Assembly: GCF_002020355.1 (NCBI RefSeq)
Contig: NZ_MPZV01000003.1
Location: 62,001 to 126,000, forward strand
DNA from: Thioclava sediminum
GTDB taxonomy: Bacteria; Pseudomonadota; Alphaproteobacteria; Rhodobacterales; Rhodobacteraceae
DNA: 64,000 nucleotides
Direction of reading: 5' to 3'
In this document: in pieces, positions 1 through 8,791 of the stretch
Position numbering within the stretch: the stretch's first letter is position 1
Layout: every line of letters starts with the position of its first letter
Position numbers and translations under genes: made by a program
The notes under the pieces: model-generated
Told to the model about the DNA's origin: nothing
Database searches by the model: none
Seen by the model: only the letters and a program-made list of their open reading frames with translations

Positions 1-1
1 C

Positions 2-121
2 TATACGACCGCGGGCGGGCTCGGCAAAGGTCTTGGCGGGGCCAAACGCCTCTCACATGGGTTCGAGGTCCACTCAGCGCCCGGGAAAGGAACAACCGTT
101 TCCATGAGCGTGAAGCTATGA
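2..121 (+). CDS. RsbT-like anti-sigma ATPase, C-terminal end (partial)
   Basis: Only the last 39 codons are in the window. They read as the end of a GHKL ATPase: a G2 lid with GLGKGLGGAKRL, then a strand and loop with APGKGTTV, and a stop at 119-121. This arrangement is typical of the small RsbT/RsbW kinases that phosphorylate an STAS-domain antagonist. The stop overlaps the ATG of the next gene (ATGA), so the two are very likely co-translated. The family is inferred from the C-terminal lid and from the gene that follows; the N- and G1-boxes lie outside the window. Confidence 0.75.
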   Translation, partial: YTTAGGLGKGLGGAKRLSHGFEVHSAPGKGTTVSMSVKL

Positions 122-1128
122 ACCAATGGGTCGAAATTGATGATCGCAGCGCCGTGGCCGTCGTGCGGCGGCTTGCGCGACGTCATGGCGTCGAGATCGG
201 TCTTCCCGAGACACGCGTCGGCGAACTCGCGATCGTGGCCACGGAGGCCGCGACGAACATCCTGCGTTACGCGGAGCGCGGTCGCGCCCTGATCGAACTC
301 GTGCGGCAGCCCGGCGCCGATGTCATCAACATGATCTTCACCGATCGCGGGCCGGGGATCGCGGATATCGACCGGATGTTCCAAGACGGCGAAAGCTCCA
401 CCGATTCCGCAGGGCTCGGGCTCGGGGCGATCGTGCGCCTGTCGGATACGTTCGATATCTTCAGCTCGCCCGACACCGGAACGACGATCGTGTGTACTTT
501 TGGCGGGCGACGCGACGGGGCTGATTGCGGCGTTGACGCGGTGGGGCTGCGCGTCTGCCACCCGAACGAAACCACCTGCGGCGATGATTTTCAAATCCGG
601 CAGACCCCGCGGGCGACCGATGTGTTGCTCTGCGACGGGCTCGGGCATGGCCCTGCCGCCGCCGAAGCCGCCAGCGAAGTCATCGAGGCCGCTGGCGCTG
701 CGGGCGGGCTCTCGTCCGAGCCGGGCAAGCTGATGCGCCAGATCACCGAGCGGCTGGTCGGGCGGCGCGGGGCGGTGGCTGCACTGATGCATATCGCCCA
801 GCCGCAGATGGAGCTGCGCTACGCCGCGCTTGGCAATATCTCGTCTCTGCTGGTCGGCGCGAATGGCATTCGCCGCATGGCGGTGCGGGACGGCCGCATC
901 GGTGGCGCGGCGACCCATGGCTACGAGGAAGTCGTGCAACTGGAGGCGGGGGATATTGTGATCCTGCATAGCGACGGTTTGAAAACCCTGCGGGAGGCGC
1001 ATTTCCCGCCCGGACTGCTGAAGAAGAGCCCGCTTTTGATTGCCGGATTTCTTCTGGATCGGGCCTTCCGCGGACGCGACGACGCCAGCATCGTCGTCTT
1101 GCGCATCAACCGGGAGCGCGAGCAGTGA
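118..1128 (+). CDS. RsbT-like ATPase fused to SpoIIE/RsbX-type PP2C phosphatase
   Basis: A 336-residue two-domain regulator. Residues 1-130 are a GHKL ATPase, with an N-box around residues 43-52 (EAATNILRYA), the G1 box DRGPG at 76-80 and a glycine-rich lid near 99-103. Residues 140-336 are a SpoIIE/RsbX-like PP2C phosphatase. They carry the aspartates expected to bind the two metals: GDD near 155, CDGLGHG near 172, HSDGL and a late RDDAS. In partner-switching systems such a protein can both bind or phosphorylate and dephosphorylate the STAS antagonist or its paralogue. The start overlaps the preceding RsbT-like gene by 4 bp and the stop overlaps the next gene (GTGA), so all three form one translation-coupled unit. 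The output sigma factor or response regulator is not visible here. Confidence 0.85.
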   Translation: MNQWVEIDDRSAVAVVRRLARRHGVEIGLPETRVGELAIVATEAATNILRYAERGRALIELVRQPGADVINMIFTDRGPGIADIDRMFQDGESSTDSAGLGLGAIVRLSDTFDIFSSPDTGTTIVCTFGGRRDGADCGVDAVGLRVCHPNETTCGDDFQIRQTPRATDVLLCDGLGHGPAAAEAASEVIEAAGAAGGLSSEPGKLMRQITERLVGRRGAVAALMHIAQPQMELRYAALGNISSLLVGANGIRRMAVRDGRIGGAATHGYEEVVQLEAGDIVILHSDGLKTLREAHFPPGLLKKSPLLIAGFLLDRAFRGRDDASIVVLRINREREQ

Positions 1129-2261
1129 AGACGACGAAGCTCACCACCGTGACCCTCGAGAAAAGCACCGACGTCGCCCGGTTGCGCGATGTCGCAATGA
1201 CATTGACCAGTGTTCTCCAATTCAGCTCCTTCGAGCGCACAAGGACCGTCACAGCCGTCGTCGAACTCGGCCGCAACGCGATCGAGCATGGCCAGAAAGG
1301 CCGCGCGACCTTTTCGCTGACCGAGGCGAGCGGCAAACCGGCGCTCGGTCTTCTGGTGACCGATCAGGGGCGGGGCATCCCGAAGGAGCACCTTCAGCCC
1401 GATGGCGCACCGTCTTCCGCGACGGGGATGGGGCTGGGGCTTCGCGGCGTGCAGCGGATCGCCACGCGTTTCGATGTCCAGACCGGCCATGAGGGCACGC
1501 GCATCGATGCGGTTTTCCTGTCCTCAACCGTGTTGCCGGCGGGCGCCCAACTTGTCGATCAGGCGACCGAGGCGCTCGACGCCCTCAGCGCCAAGGATCC
1601 GACGGCGGCCCTGAACGAGCAGAACCGCGAGCTGAGCGAGGAGATCACGGAACGCGACCTGCTGATGCAGGAGCTTCACCACCGGACAGGCAACAATCTG
1701 GCGCTCATCGCCGCGCTCATTCGCATGAGCAAGTCGCGGGCCAAACAGGATGAAACCCAACAGGTTCTGACCGAGCTCGAAGTCCGCGTCGGGGCGCTCT
1801 CCAAGGCTCACGAGTTGATGCAGCGCGGAACCGACACCGGTAAGGTCGATCTGGCGGAGATGGCGGCGGAAGTCGCAAGGACGTCGGAGCGCGCCTTCAG
1901 CGGCGGAAGCCTCGACGCCAATATCGAAGTGACCTGCGCAGAGCTGCAACTCGACAGCAAGCTTGCCATCGACATCGGGCTCATCATCGGCGAACTCATC
2001 ACCAATGCGTTCAAATATGCCTTCGTGGGCAGGGATAGCGGGACCATCCGCGTCGATGTCTCCGGCGATGTGCTGAGCGGTATTGCCTTGGTGGTGTCCG
2101 ACAACGGCATCGGCTTGCCTTCGGATGCCGCGCGTCCTGAGCGGTCGAATTCTCTGGGTTGGCGATTGATCCGAACGCTGACCTTCCAGCACGACGCGAC
2201 CCTGACCGTGGACGGCACCGATGGGCTGCGCGTGTGCATCGAGTTCCCGGCGCAGGCCTGA
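1125..2261 (+). CDS. Double-ATPase sensor: RsbW-like domain fused to HisKA_2 histidine kinase
   Basis: A 378-residue protein with two separate GHKL ATPase domains. The N-terminal one (residues 1-135) is RsbW-like: N-box ELGRNAIEHG (47-56), G1 DQGRG (80-84) and lid GMGLGL (101-106). A helical segment (160-180) leads into a HisKA_2 dimerisation domain with ELHHRTGNNL near 183-192; His186 is the likely phosphoacceptor. A second ATPase follows, with GELITNAFKYAF (289-300) and DNGIG (326-330). No transmembrane segment or PAS domain is visible, so it should be cytoplasmic. The start is a GTG overlapping the previous stop. It probably joins a partner switch to a two-component phosphorelay in one polypeptide. 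Its substrate is unknown. Confidence 0.85.
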   Translation: MKTTKLTTVTLEKSTDVARLRDVAMTLTSVLQFSSFERTRTVTAVVELGRNAIEHGQKGRATFSLTEASGKPALGLLVTDQGRGIPKEHLQPDGAPSSATGMGLGLRGVQRIATRFDVQTGHEGTRIDAVFLSSTVLPAGAQLVDQATEALDALSAKDPTAALNEQNRELSEEITERDLLMQELHHRTGNNLALIAALIRMSKSRAKQDETQQVLTELEVRVGALSKAHELMQRGTDTGKVDLAEMAAEVARTSERAFSGGSLDANIEVTCAELQLDSKLAIDIGLIIGELITNAFKYAFVGRDSGTIRVDVSGDVLSGIALVVSDNGIGLPSDAARPERSNSLGWRLIRTLTFQHDATLTVDGTDGLRVCIEFPAQA

Positions 2262-2387
2262 CAGTCGCGGCATGGCGCAGGAGCGGGACCCGTGCGGCGT
2301 AGAAGGCTGCTCGGCGAAGCACGCAGGAGCGTAAGCCGCGCAGGGGTGGCCCGAGGGTCCGATTAAAGTCGCATTTTCAGGGATTGC

Positions 2388-2418
2388 ACACTTTCAGAGT
2401 GTTGATGTGTCGATCAAC
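2388..2418. other. Two adjacent short inverted repeats downstream of tRNA-Ser
   Basis: ACACT-TTCAG-AGTGT (2388-2402) is followed at once by GTTGAT-N6-ATCAAC (2401-2418). They lie between the tRNA-Ser gene (minus strand) and the end of the kinase gene. Neither arm is followed by a T-run on the minus strand, so a classical terminator for the tRNA is not obvious. They may be 3' processing or weak termination signals. No function is proven. The rest of 2262-2427 shows nothing I recognise. Confidence 0.3.
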
Positions 2419-2427
2419 AAGGGAAAG

Positions 2428-2517
2428 TGGCGGAGAGACAGGGATTCGAACCCTGGGTCGGCTCTCACCGACAACGGTTTTCGAGACCGCCGCATTCGAC
2501 CACTCTGCCACCTCTCC
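2428..2517 (-). tRNA. tRNA-Ser (anticodon CGA)
   Basis: On the minus strand the segment folds as a class II tRNA of 90 nt. The acceptor stem is GGAGAGG paired with TCTCTCC, followed by discriminator G and an encoded CCA (2428-2430). The anticodon stem GCGGT/ACCGT encloses the loop CTCGAAA, giving anticodon CGA, which reads UCG serine codons. A long variable arm (near GTCGGTGAGAGCCGAC) and the T-loop GTTCGAATC are present. The long variable arm and identity elements fit serine. The CCA is encoded in the DNA. No integrase or duplicated 3' end is visible nearby, so there is no sign that this tRNA serves as an attachment site here. Confidence 0.95.
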
Positions 2518-2626
2518 GCATCAGGGGTCGTCTTGTAGGGCGGGATTTAGCCGCCCTCGCGCGCCCTTGCAACCCGTTTTTCGACGAAATTTTCAGATAC
2601 TTCGCAAAGCCGTCATAAACGTGAGG

Positions 2627-3373
2627 TCAACGCATCCGCAGCGCCCCGTCGAGGCGGATGACTTCGCCGTTCAGATAGCCGCTCTGGACGATGAAACCGG
2701 CGAGTTTCGCGTATTCCGACGGATCGCCGAGCCGTTTCGGGAAGGTCACTTCCTCGGCGAGGCTGTCTTGCACCTCCTGCGGCAGGCCCTTCATCATCGG
2801 GGTGGCGAAAATGCCCGGCGCGATGGCACAGCAGCGCACGCCCTGGCTGGCGAGATCACGGGCCAGCGGTAGGGTCATCGCGACGATGCCGCCTTTCGAG
2901 GCTGCATAGGCCGCCTGACCCTTTTGCCCGTCGAAGGCGGCGATGGAGGCGGTGTTAACAATGACACCGCGCTCGGGGCCGGGGTTGCGCGCCATTTCGG
3001 CTGCGGCGAGGCGGGCGACGTTGAAGCTACCCACGAGGTTGATGTCGATCGTGCGTGCGAAGCTCTCGAGCCGGTGCGGCCCCTCGCGGCCCACGACGCG
3101 CTCGCCGGTGGCGATGCCCGCGCAATTGACTGCGACGTCGATGCCACCCATCGCGCTCACAGCGGCGGCGATCCCGGCGGCGACGCTGTCTTCGGAGGTC
3201 ACGTCGACCTCGGCGAAGGTCGCGCCGATCTCGGCGGCAAAGGCCTCGCCGCCGGCGCGGTCGCGGTCGAAGAGCGTCACCTGCGCCCCCGACTCAGCGA
3301 AGTGCCGGGCGGTCGCGGCCCCGAGACCCGAGGCGCCGCCGGTGATGACGGCACGAATTTCACTCAACTCCAT
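2627..3373 (-). CDS. Short-chain dehydrogenase, 3-hydroxyacyl-CoA dehydrogenase (HSD10) type
   Basis: A 248-residue classical SDR. The Rossmann motif TGGASGLG is at residues 11-18, NCAG near 83-86, and the catalytic Ser143, Tyr156 and Lys160 (YAASK) are present. The C-terminal segment NGEVIRLDGALRM resembles type 2 3-hydroxyacyl-CoA (17-beta-HSD10) dehydrogenases, so an NAD-dependent step of fatty-acid or branched-chain acyl-CoA oxidation is likely. I chose the ATG at 3371-3373 because GGGAGGATCAC precedes it; the open frame extends upstream through the regulatory palindrome, which argues against an earlier start. The gene is divergent from the outer-membrane protein gene at 3625. The exact acyl substrate cannot be read from the sequence. 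Confidence 0.88.
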   Translation of the reverse strand: MELSEIRAVITGGASGLGAATARHFAESGAQVTLFDRDRAGGEAFAAEIGATFAEVDVTSEDSVAAGIAAAVSAMGGIDVAVNCAGIATGERVVGREGPHRLESFARTIDINLVGSFNVARLAAAEMARNPGPERGVIVNTASIAAFDGQKGQAAYAASKGGIVAMTLPLARDLASQGVRCCAIAPGIFATPMMKGLPQEVQDSLAEEVTFPKRLGDPSEYAKLAGFIVQSGYLNGEVIRLDGALRMR

Positions 3374-3389
3374 GTGATCCTCCCTGGAA

Positions 3390-3405
3390 ATGAACGTGTG
3401 TTCAT
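3390..3405. promoter_or_regulatory. Perfect palindrome upstream of the SDR gene, candidate TetR-type operator
   Basis: ATGAAC-GTGT-GTTCAT has perfect 6-bp arms and sits 17 bp upstream of the SDR start codon, directly beside its Shine-Dalgarno. Size, spacing and position fit an operator for a small dimeric repressor of the TetR or GntR class, such as those that control beta-oxidation genes. No promoter boxes were assigned with confidence. Binding is inferred, not shown. Confidence 0.45.
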
Positions 3406-3624
3406 TAACCAAAGGAACCCCCGCTTTGTCCAGTCTTGCCAATGCATTTTGCGCCTGCAGCATTCGTCACTGCGATCACGTCTTGTGACACGTTCGGCAA
3501 AGCGCCGCTCATGCTTGGAACCAACCGGATTGATTTCGCATTCAGGGGGCATAGGTCCGGGCAACGGATCTGATCCAAAACGTCTCAACGGGGGATGAAC
3601 CCCCAAGACAGGAGAGAGAGAAAC

Positions 3625-4218
3625 ATGAAACGTATCATCGTTACGTCGAGCATTCTGGCACTCGCTGGCTCCGCCGCAATGGCGGGCGGTTACACCACCC
3701 CGGCACCGGCCCCCGAGGTCACCCCGGCACCGGTCGCAGTGGCGCCCGCACAGTTCAGCTGGGACGGCTTCTACGCCGGTGTTCAACTCGGCTACGGCAA
3801 AGCCAACGAGTCGATCGACGGCGACGGCGTCGTCGGCGGTGCCCACGCTGGCTACCTCTATGACTTCGGCAACTATGTCCTCGGTGGCGAACTGGCCTAT
3901 AACGCTGCGAACATCGACGACAGCAACTCCGGTGCGAAGGTCAAATCGATGACCGACCTCAAGATGATCGCCGGTGCGCCCTACAACAACATGCTGTTCT
4001 ACGGCACGCTCGGTGCGTCCTATGTCGACGCCGAAGACGGTGCGGGCAACGGCTATTCCGACACCGTTCCGCTGGTTGGTATCGGCATGAAATATGCCAT
4101 CAACCCGAAGTGGACCGTCGGGACCGAGCTCGACTACCGCGACGGCAACAACTTTGACGGCACCACCAACGATCTGAACACCACGACGCTGAACCTCACC
4201 GCGTCCTACAAGTTCTGA
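3625..4218 (+). CDS. Outer-membrane beta-barrel protein (Omp25/31-like)
   Basis: A 197-residue exported protein. A signal peptide covers residues 1-21 with an AMA cleavage site. A Pro/Ala-rich linker (about 24-44) follows, then an eight-stranded-type barrel beginning WDGFYAGVQLGYG and ending in the aromatic YKF typical of barrels recognised by BamA. Length and layout match the porin-like Omp25/31 family of alphaproteobacteria. The ATG at 3625 is preceded by AGGAGAGAGAGAAAC, a strong ribosome site; an earlier in-frame ATG at 3595 would place extra charged residues before the signal peptide. A terminator follows at 4244. It probably has a structural or envelope-stability role; pore function is unproven. 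Confidence 0.85.
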   Translation: MKRIIVTSSILALAGSAAMAGGYTTPAPAPEVTPAPVAVAPAQFSWDGFYAGVQLGYGKANESIDGDGVVGGAHAGYLYDFGNYVLGGELAYNAANIDDSNSGAKVKSMTDLKMIAGAPYNNMLFYGTLGASYVDAEDGAGNGYSDTVPLVGIGMKYAINPKWTVGTELDYRDGNNFDGTTNDLNTTTLNLTASYKF

Positions 4219-4243
4219 TCTCAGGCGGATCGTCTGATCTACG

Positions 4244-4271
4244 CGGGCGGGGGGAAACCTCCGCCCGTTTT
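4244..4271 (+). terminator. Rho-independent terminator after the outer-membrane protein gene
   Basis: A 10-bp GC-rich stem starting CGGGCGG (4244) and closing CCGCCCG (4267), with loop GAAA at 4254-4257, is followed by TTTTC. It lies 26 bp after the stop codon and fits intrinsic termination. Confidence 0.85.
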
Positions 4272-4318
4272 CTATGTGCGGGCAATGCCGCGGCGCGGCA
4301 AAATCGGGGCAGGGTGGC

Positions 4319-4927
4319 TCAATCCGGGGCGATCAGGCCGAGGCCCCGCAAATAGACGCCGATGCCGCTTTCCAAGAGATCCTCGGGGGCATAGGGCGAG
4401 CGATTTCCCTCACGCGCGTAAAGCTCCACCACGCCGTGGCTCATCGCCCAGACATGGGCTGCGACCATCGCGACGGGCGGGCGTTTTACCGGCGGCACAT
4501 GTTCCATCAGGGCCCGCGTCGCGCGTTCCATCGCGGTGCTCGATTTGCTCGCCACCGCTGCAAGGTCGGGCGAGCGGTTGGGCGAGATGCCGCTTTCGAA
4601 CATCGCCATGTAGTGACCCGGATATTTCCGGGCGAAAGCCAGATAGGCGCGGCCCACGGCGGAAAACGCCGCCAGCGCCGAAGGCTTCCCGCCGTTCCAC
4701 GCATGATCCAGAAGATCGCCGAAAATCAGATAGCCCTGACGCGCGCATTCCGCGATCAGGTCCTCGCGCCCCTCGAAATGGCGATAGACCGCAGCCGGGG
4801 TCACGCCCGCGCGTTTGGCCGCCTCCGAGAGCGTGAACCCGGTCGGGCCCTTCTCCTCGATCAGCTCCAGCGCGGAGGCGACAAGCGCCTGACGCAGATT
4901 GCCGTGATGATAGCCTTGTTTAGACAT
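4319..4927 (-). CDS. TetR/AcrR-family regulator
   Basis: A 202-residue regulator. The N-terminal TetR DNA-binding domain spans about residues 10-55 (GHHGN-type start, [19 protein letters not shown] helix-turn-helix near 33-51). The C-terminal ligand-binding domain resembles the WHG/TetR_C_33 type. The start codon overlaps the last codons of ppk2 by 8 bp (4920-4927), so the two are co-transcribed and probably translation-coupled. The regulator may therefore respond to a signal linked to polyphosphate or nucleotide state, or it may simply use the ppk2 promoter. Its target sites are unknown; no palindrome matching 3390 was found next to it. Confidence 0.85.
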   Translation of the reverse strand: MSKQGYHHGNLRQALVASALELIEEKGPTGFTLSEAAKRAGVTPAAVYRHFEGREDLIAECARQGYLIFGDLLDHAWNGGKPSALAAFSAVGRAYLAFARKYPGHYMAMFESGISPNRSPDLAAVASKSSTAMERATRALMEHVPPVKRPPVAMVAAHVWAMSHGVVELYAREGNRSPYAPEDLLESGIGVYLRGLGLIAPD

Positions 4928-5816
4928 TCAGAACGTCGATGCCGCCGCAGATTTTTCCGTCGATCTCGCCAATCGCCTCGGGGTCCTTATGCGCGTAATC
5001 GACTGCGTTCAGCACCGTCTGGATCGCGGCGATCCGGGCGCGTTTCTTGTCGTCCGAGCGGATCACCGTCCAGGGCGCATGATCGGTGTCGGAACGCTCC
5101 AGCGTCTCTTGAATCGCCTCGGAATAGGCGTCCCAGCGCTTGAGCCCCTCGACGTCGATCCAGCTCAGCTTCCACTGCTTGAGCGGATCCTTCTCTCGCT
5201 TTAGGAAGCGGCGCAGCTGCTCGGCGCGGTCCACGTTCAGCCAGAGCTTCACGAGGATGACTCCGTCATCGACCAGCATCTTCTCGAAATCGGGGAGCTG
5301 GTAGAAGAAGTGCTCGCGCTGCTGGGGCGTGCAGAAATCGAAGACATGCTCGACCACGCCCCGGTTATACCAGCTCCGGTCGAACATCGCGATCTGGCCC
5401 GCTGCGGGCAGCCAGTCGATATAGCGCTGGAAATACCATTGCGTGGCTTCGGTCTCGGTGGGTTTGGGCAGCGCCACGACATAGGCTGAGCGCGGGTTCA
5501 GGTTCTGCCGCATCCGCCCGATCGTGCCGCCTTTGCCCGCCGCGTCGCGCCCCTCGAAGATCACCGCGATCCGCTTGCCGGTTTCCTTGGCGTCCCAGAA
5601 CATCTTGACCAGCTCGACCTGAAGCGCATCCATCTGGCGGTCGTATTTCTTGCGCTTCATCTCTTCGTCATAGGGGTAGGAAGACGAGAGCATGTCATCC
5701 TTGCCCGCCTCCTCGATCGCCTCGCGCACGGCATCGGGCGCTTCGCCTTCAAGGTAGCGGGTGATGTCGCCCACGAAGGGGATGTCGAACGGCGGGTCGC
5801 TCTTGTCCTTGGCCAT
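4920..5816 (-). CDS. ppk2: Polyphosphate kinase 2
   Basis: A 298-residue PPK2-family enzyme that transfers phosphate between polyphosphate and nucleoside phosphates in the cytoplasm. Walker A is GRDAAGKGG at 89-97, and the lid/Walker B signature DRSWYNRG is at 146-153. The further family marker [11 protein letters not shown] is near 122-132. The N-terminal extension (1-60) is normal for one-domain PPK2s. It cannot be sorted safely into the ADP-forming or GDP/NDP class from sequence alone. It is the first gene of a two-gene unit with the TetR regulator. The 137 bp upstream to the next gene end should hold its promoter. Confidence 0.93.
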   Translation of the reverse strand: MAKDKSDPPFDIPFVGDITRYLEGEAPDAVREAIEEAGKDDMLSSSYPYDEEMKRKKYDRQMDALQVELVKMFWDAKETGKRIAVIFEGRDAAGKGGTIGRMRQNLNPRSAYVVALPKPTETEATQWYFQRYIDWLPAAGQIAMFDRSWYNRGVVEHVFDFCTPQQREHFFYQLPDFEKMLVDDGVILVKLWLNVDRAEQLRRFLKREKDPLKQWKLSWIDVEGLKRWDAYSEAIQETLERSDTDHAPWTVIRSDDKKRARIAAIQTVLNAVDYAHKDPEAIGEIDGKICGGIDVLNV

Positions 5817-5953
5817 GATCTGCCTTTTGTCGTTTCACGGCAGTATGCTGCGCGGGCCGAGGCGGTGCAAGCGGCGCCGCGTCCTGAGAGAGCGGCGCCA
5901 CATGTCTGTGACGTGCGTGCAAGGTGGGGGCGTAGGCGGCGCTCAGGCGTCCC

Positions 5954-6937
5954 TCATTCCGCCGCCGGGCGCATCGGGATATCGTAGCCCGCGCGCTTGG
6001 CGACACGGTCTACCGCAGCGACGGTCTGCTGCAACGCGACATGCGGAACCATATGGCCGATCCCGTCGAGCGAGATCAGCTCCGCTCCCGGCACCTCCTT
6101 CGTGAACGGCACCGCATGGATCTGCTCGCCCACGATGGTGTCGGCCGTGCCATGAACCGAGACCACCGGCAGATCGAGATCGGGGTAATGCGGGATCATC
6201 GCCTGAATTTCCGACTTCAGGCTGGCGCGCTGACGGGCATTCACCCGCATCGTCTGCACCCGCAGCGTCATGCCGGGGCCGAACCAGTGCAGATAGCCGA
6301 TGGGCATCTCCTGCGGCGTGAAAACGCTCTCGACTTCCGAGCGGATGATCGCAGGCGGGGTCCAGGCCGAGATCAGCGGCACGACAACCGCCTGACCCAG
6401 CGGCGGCGAGGTGATCTCATAGAGCAGCGGCAGCCCGCTATCCCAGCTATGCGAAGGCGCGGAGACCGGCACCAGCCCCGAGAGCGTGCCGGGCTGATAC
6501 ACCGCCCAGGCAATCGCCACCGCGCCCCCATAGGAATGGCCCAGCACGATCGGATCGTCCGCGCCCGCCATCTTGGTCGCTTTCTGCAGCAGCTCGGCCT
6601 GGTTCTCGATCGTGTCCTGATCCGCGGGCAGCGGGTCGGAATAGCCGAACCCCGGACGGTCGGGCACGAAGACGCGATAGCCTTTCGCCAGTTCCGGCGC
6701 GAGATCGAAGGTCAGGTCGCGGGCCGAGCCCGACGCGCCGTGGATCAATACCACCGCCGGGCCGTGATCGCCTTTGATCACCATATGAACGCGCTGATCG
6801 CCGACATCGACAAATGTGCCGTTGGGCGGGTAGCGCTGCTCCGCCATGCGGGCCCGCCAACTCTCCAGCCCCCATGTCGCGCCGCTCAGGATGAGCAGCA
6901 GCACGACAAGGCTAGTTACCAATCTCGGCCAGATCAT
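5954..6937 (-). CDS. Membrane-anchored alpha/beta hydrolase
   Basis: A 327-residue alpha/beta-hydrolase-fold protein. A single N-terminal hydrophobic segment (about 5-22) probably anchors it in the inner membrane with the hydrolase domain outside. The oxyanion region is HGASGS (66-71). The nucleophile elbow is GHSYGG with Ser135, followed by an acid (HGTAD) and the histidine in GIGHMV. Substrate is unknown; lipase, esterase or haloperoxidase-like activities are all possible. The start at 6937 lies inside the end of metA (26-bp overlap), so it is probably translated from the metA transcript. Confidence 0.8.
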   Translation of the reverse strand: MIWPRLVTSLVVLLLILSGATWGLESWRARMAEQRYPPNGTFVDVGDQRVHMVIKGDHGPAVVLIHGASGSARDLTFDLAPELAKGYRVFVPDRPGFGYSDPLPADQDTIENQAELLQKATKMAGADDPIVLGHSYGGAVAIAWAVYQPGTLSGLVPVSAPSHSWDSGLPLLYEITSPPLGQAVVVPLISAWTPPAIIRSEVESVFTPQEMPIGYLHWFGPGMTLRVQTMRVNARQRASLKSEIQAMIPHYPDLDLPVVSVHGTADTIVGEQIHAVPFTKEVPGAELISLDGIGHMVPHVALQQTVAAVDRVAKRAGYDIPMRPAAE

Positions 6938-7832
6938 ACGGCGTTTCCTGATAAATCTCGTTTATCCAGTTGCCGTAAAGCAGGTGGGCGTGACTTTTCC
7001 ACCTGTTGGTTGGCACCCGGCTCGGGTCGTTCTCAGGATAGTAATTCGCGGGGACGTTGATTGGTTTCCCCGACGCGACGTCACGATCGTATTCTTCCTT
7101 CAGCGTGCCGCTGTCATATTCGAGATGGTTGAAGATATAGAGCGCACGATGGGCGCGATCTTCGACCAGACAGGGCCCGGTTTCGTCGGAATGGATCAGC
7201 GTCACCAGCCCCGCCGCTTCCAGCTCGTCGCGCCGCATCTCGGTCCAGCGGCTGACCGGGATCAGCAGATCGTCCGAGAAGCCCCGCAGATAGGGCGAGG
7301 CGGGCGCGCAATTGCGGTGCCGGAAGCAGCCGAACGCCTTGTGATCGAGCATATGCTTGTTCACGCCGTGGAAGTAATAGGCCATCGCCATTCCGCCCCA
7401 GCACACGCCGAAGGTGGAGAAAACATGGGTCTGGGTCCAGTCGAAGATCCGCTTGAGCTCTTCCCAGTAAGTCACTTCCTCGAAAGGCAAATGTTCGATC
7501 GGGGCGCCGGTGATGATCAGCCCGTCGAACTTCTCGCCGGTGGCTTCGACCTCCTCGAACGGACGGTAGAACTCCTCCATATGCGCGGCGGCGGTGTTCT
7601 TGGTCTGGTGCTCGCTCATGCGGATCAACTGGAAGTCGATCTGCAGCGGCGTCGCACCGATCAGCCGGGCGAACTGGTTCTCGGTCTGGATTTTCTTCGG
7701 CATGAGATTGAGAAGGCCAATCCGGATGGGGCGGATTTCCTGCCGGGATGCCCGTTCGGGCGACATCACCATCACGCCTTCCCGCGACAGGATGTCGAAG
7801 GCGGGGAGGTTTTCAGGCAACTTGATCGGCAT
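6912..7832 (-). CDS. metA: Homoserine O-acyltransferase, probably acetyl-CoA specific
   Basis: A 306-residue MetA-family enzyme that acylates L-homoserine in methionine biosynthesis. The catalytic cysteine is in FGVCWGG (Cys144), with His236 and Glu238 in FNHLEYD. The specificity loop reads TGAPIEHL (108-115). Family work shows that glutamate at this loop position marks acetyl-CoA users, while glycine (as in E. coli TGAPLGL) marks succinyl-CoA users. The Glu113 seen here therefore predicts homoserine O-acetyltransferase activity despite the metA name. The hydrolase gene downstream overlaps it. The 54-bp leader contains a hairpin overlapping the preceding gene's stop, but I could not match it to a SAM riboswitch. 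Confidence 0.92.
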   Translation of the reverse strand: MPIKLPENLPAFDILSREGVMVMSPERASRQEIRPIRIGLLNLMPKKIQTENQFARLIGATPLQIDFQLIRMSEHQTKNTAAAHMEEFYRPFEEVEATGEKFDGLIITGAPIEHLPFEEVTYWEELKRIFDWTQTHVFSTFGVCWGGMAMAYYFHGVNKHMLDHKAFGCFRHRNCAPASPYLRGFSDDLLIPVSRWTEMRRDELEAAGLVTLIHSDETGPCLVEDRAHRALYIFNHLEYDSGTLKEEYDRDVASGKPINVPANYYPENDPSRVPTNRWKSHAHLLYGNWINEIYQETPYDLAEIGN

Positions 7833-7886
7833 TGTTTTTCAGTCTCTTACAGGGTGAAGTTAAAGTAATGCGTGAAGCGTCTTGGC

Positions 7887-8741
7887 TCACGCGGGCAAAG
7901 CATCAGCGATCAGCGATGTAAAATCTTTTGCATCGCGGACAAGGTAAAGATCTTCGGCGCGGATCGTCACTCCCCAGTTTCTCGCCATCGCCGCATAGCG
8001 CGGCTGACGGTGCGCCAGCGCCTGCGCATAGGTCCAGCGCACGAAATCGTCTGGGTCGACCTCCGTCTCCGCCACGCCTTTCAGCGCGCGATATTCGGCC
8101 CATTTCGCGGCCAGAAACTCGGGCTGATAATACATCGGCTTCGGCGCACGCGAGAAGCGTTTGATCAGCTCCTCGGTATGGGCCTCGGAGCCCTCGATCC
8201 AGACCATCAGCAGGTTCTGCGACAGCGAGGTCAGGATCGGATCCTCGGGATCGTCGGGGTCCACCACCTCGCAGATCGAGCCGCCGGAATCGCACAGGAA
8301 ATTCTCGATCCCGTAGATCTGCTTCGCGCGGTCGATGAAATGCGCCGTATCCAGAAGCGCCGCCATCTCCGCCGTGCGGTGCTGGCTCTGGCGTTCCAGA
8401 TATTCCTCGAAGGGCAGCCCGCCCTTGGCAGGATCGCCGGGCTTGCCGAGGTAGGTCGAGAGCGGCGCGAGGTTCTCGAACGTGATGTTCGACGCGATAT
8501 AAACCGAGTCCGACAGCAGAAGCTCCGCCAGAAATGGGTTCTTCATCGCCTCGCGCTTGAAGTTGTCGGCGATATATTCGCCCATGTAGCGCGTGCCGAT
8601 CCGGTAATCGACGGAGTAGTGGAACCAGCCCTCGTCGCGCAGCAGGTTCGCAGCCCAGGTCTTGCCGAGGCCGGACATGCCGAACAGCGCAACCTTCCTC
8701 GATTTGGCGGCCAGCCACTCGGCGCGATTGGAATAGATCAT
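7887..8741 (-). CDS. P-loop NTPase of unknown function
   Basis: A 284-residue soluble protein with a clear Walker A motif, FGMSGLGKT, near residues 20-28. After that come SVDYRIGTRY and an acidic DPDDPEDP stretch in the middle. It looks like a kinase- or ATPase-type P-loop protein of the sort annotated only as ATPase in Rhodobacteraceae; I do not recognise a specific function. The ATG at 8739-8741 follows GGGGACCAC. A longer reading to 8795 would overlap the end of the upstream transporter gene and add a basic, unstructured leader, so I prefer the shorter form. It ends 54 bp before metA and may share its transcript. Confidence 0.7.
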   Translation of the reverse strand: MIYSNRAEWLAAKSRKVALFGMSGLGKTWAANLLRDEGWFHYSVDYRIGTRYMGEYIADNFKREAMKNPFLAELLLSDSVYIASNITFENLAPLSTYLGKPGDPAKGGLPFEEYLERQSQHRTAEMAALLDTAHFIDRAKQIYGIENFLCDSGGSICEVVDPDDPEDPILTSLSQNLLMVWIEGSEAHTEELIKRFSRAPKPMYYQPEFLAAKWAEYRALKGVAETEVDPDDFVRWTYAQALAHRQPRYAAMARNWGVTIRAEDLYLVRDAKDFTSLIADALPA

Positions 8742-8791
8742 GTGGTCCCCATTGGTCTTTCGCCCCGGTGTAGCCCGGCAAGGCGCGCGCG

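Noticed and set aside
2402-2417. FNR-like site TTGAT-N6-ATCAA
   Set aside because: The FNR consensus has four bases between arms; six are present, and no promoter is nearby.
7833-7886. Possible SAM-II riboswitch in the metA leader
   Set aside because: A GCGTGA/TCACGC stem overlaps the previous gene's stop, but the conserved SAM-II loop and pseudoknot strand are not present.
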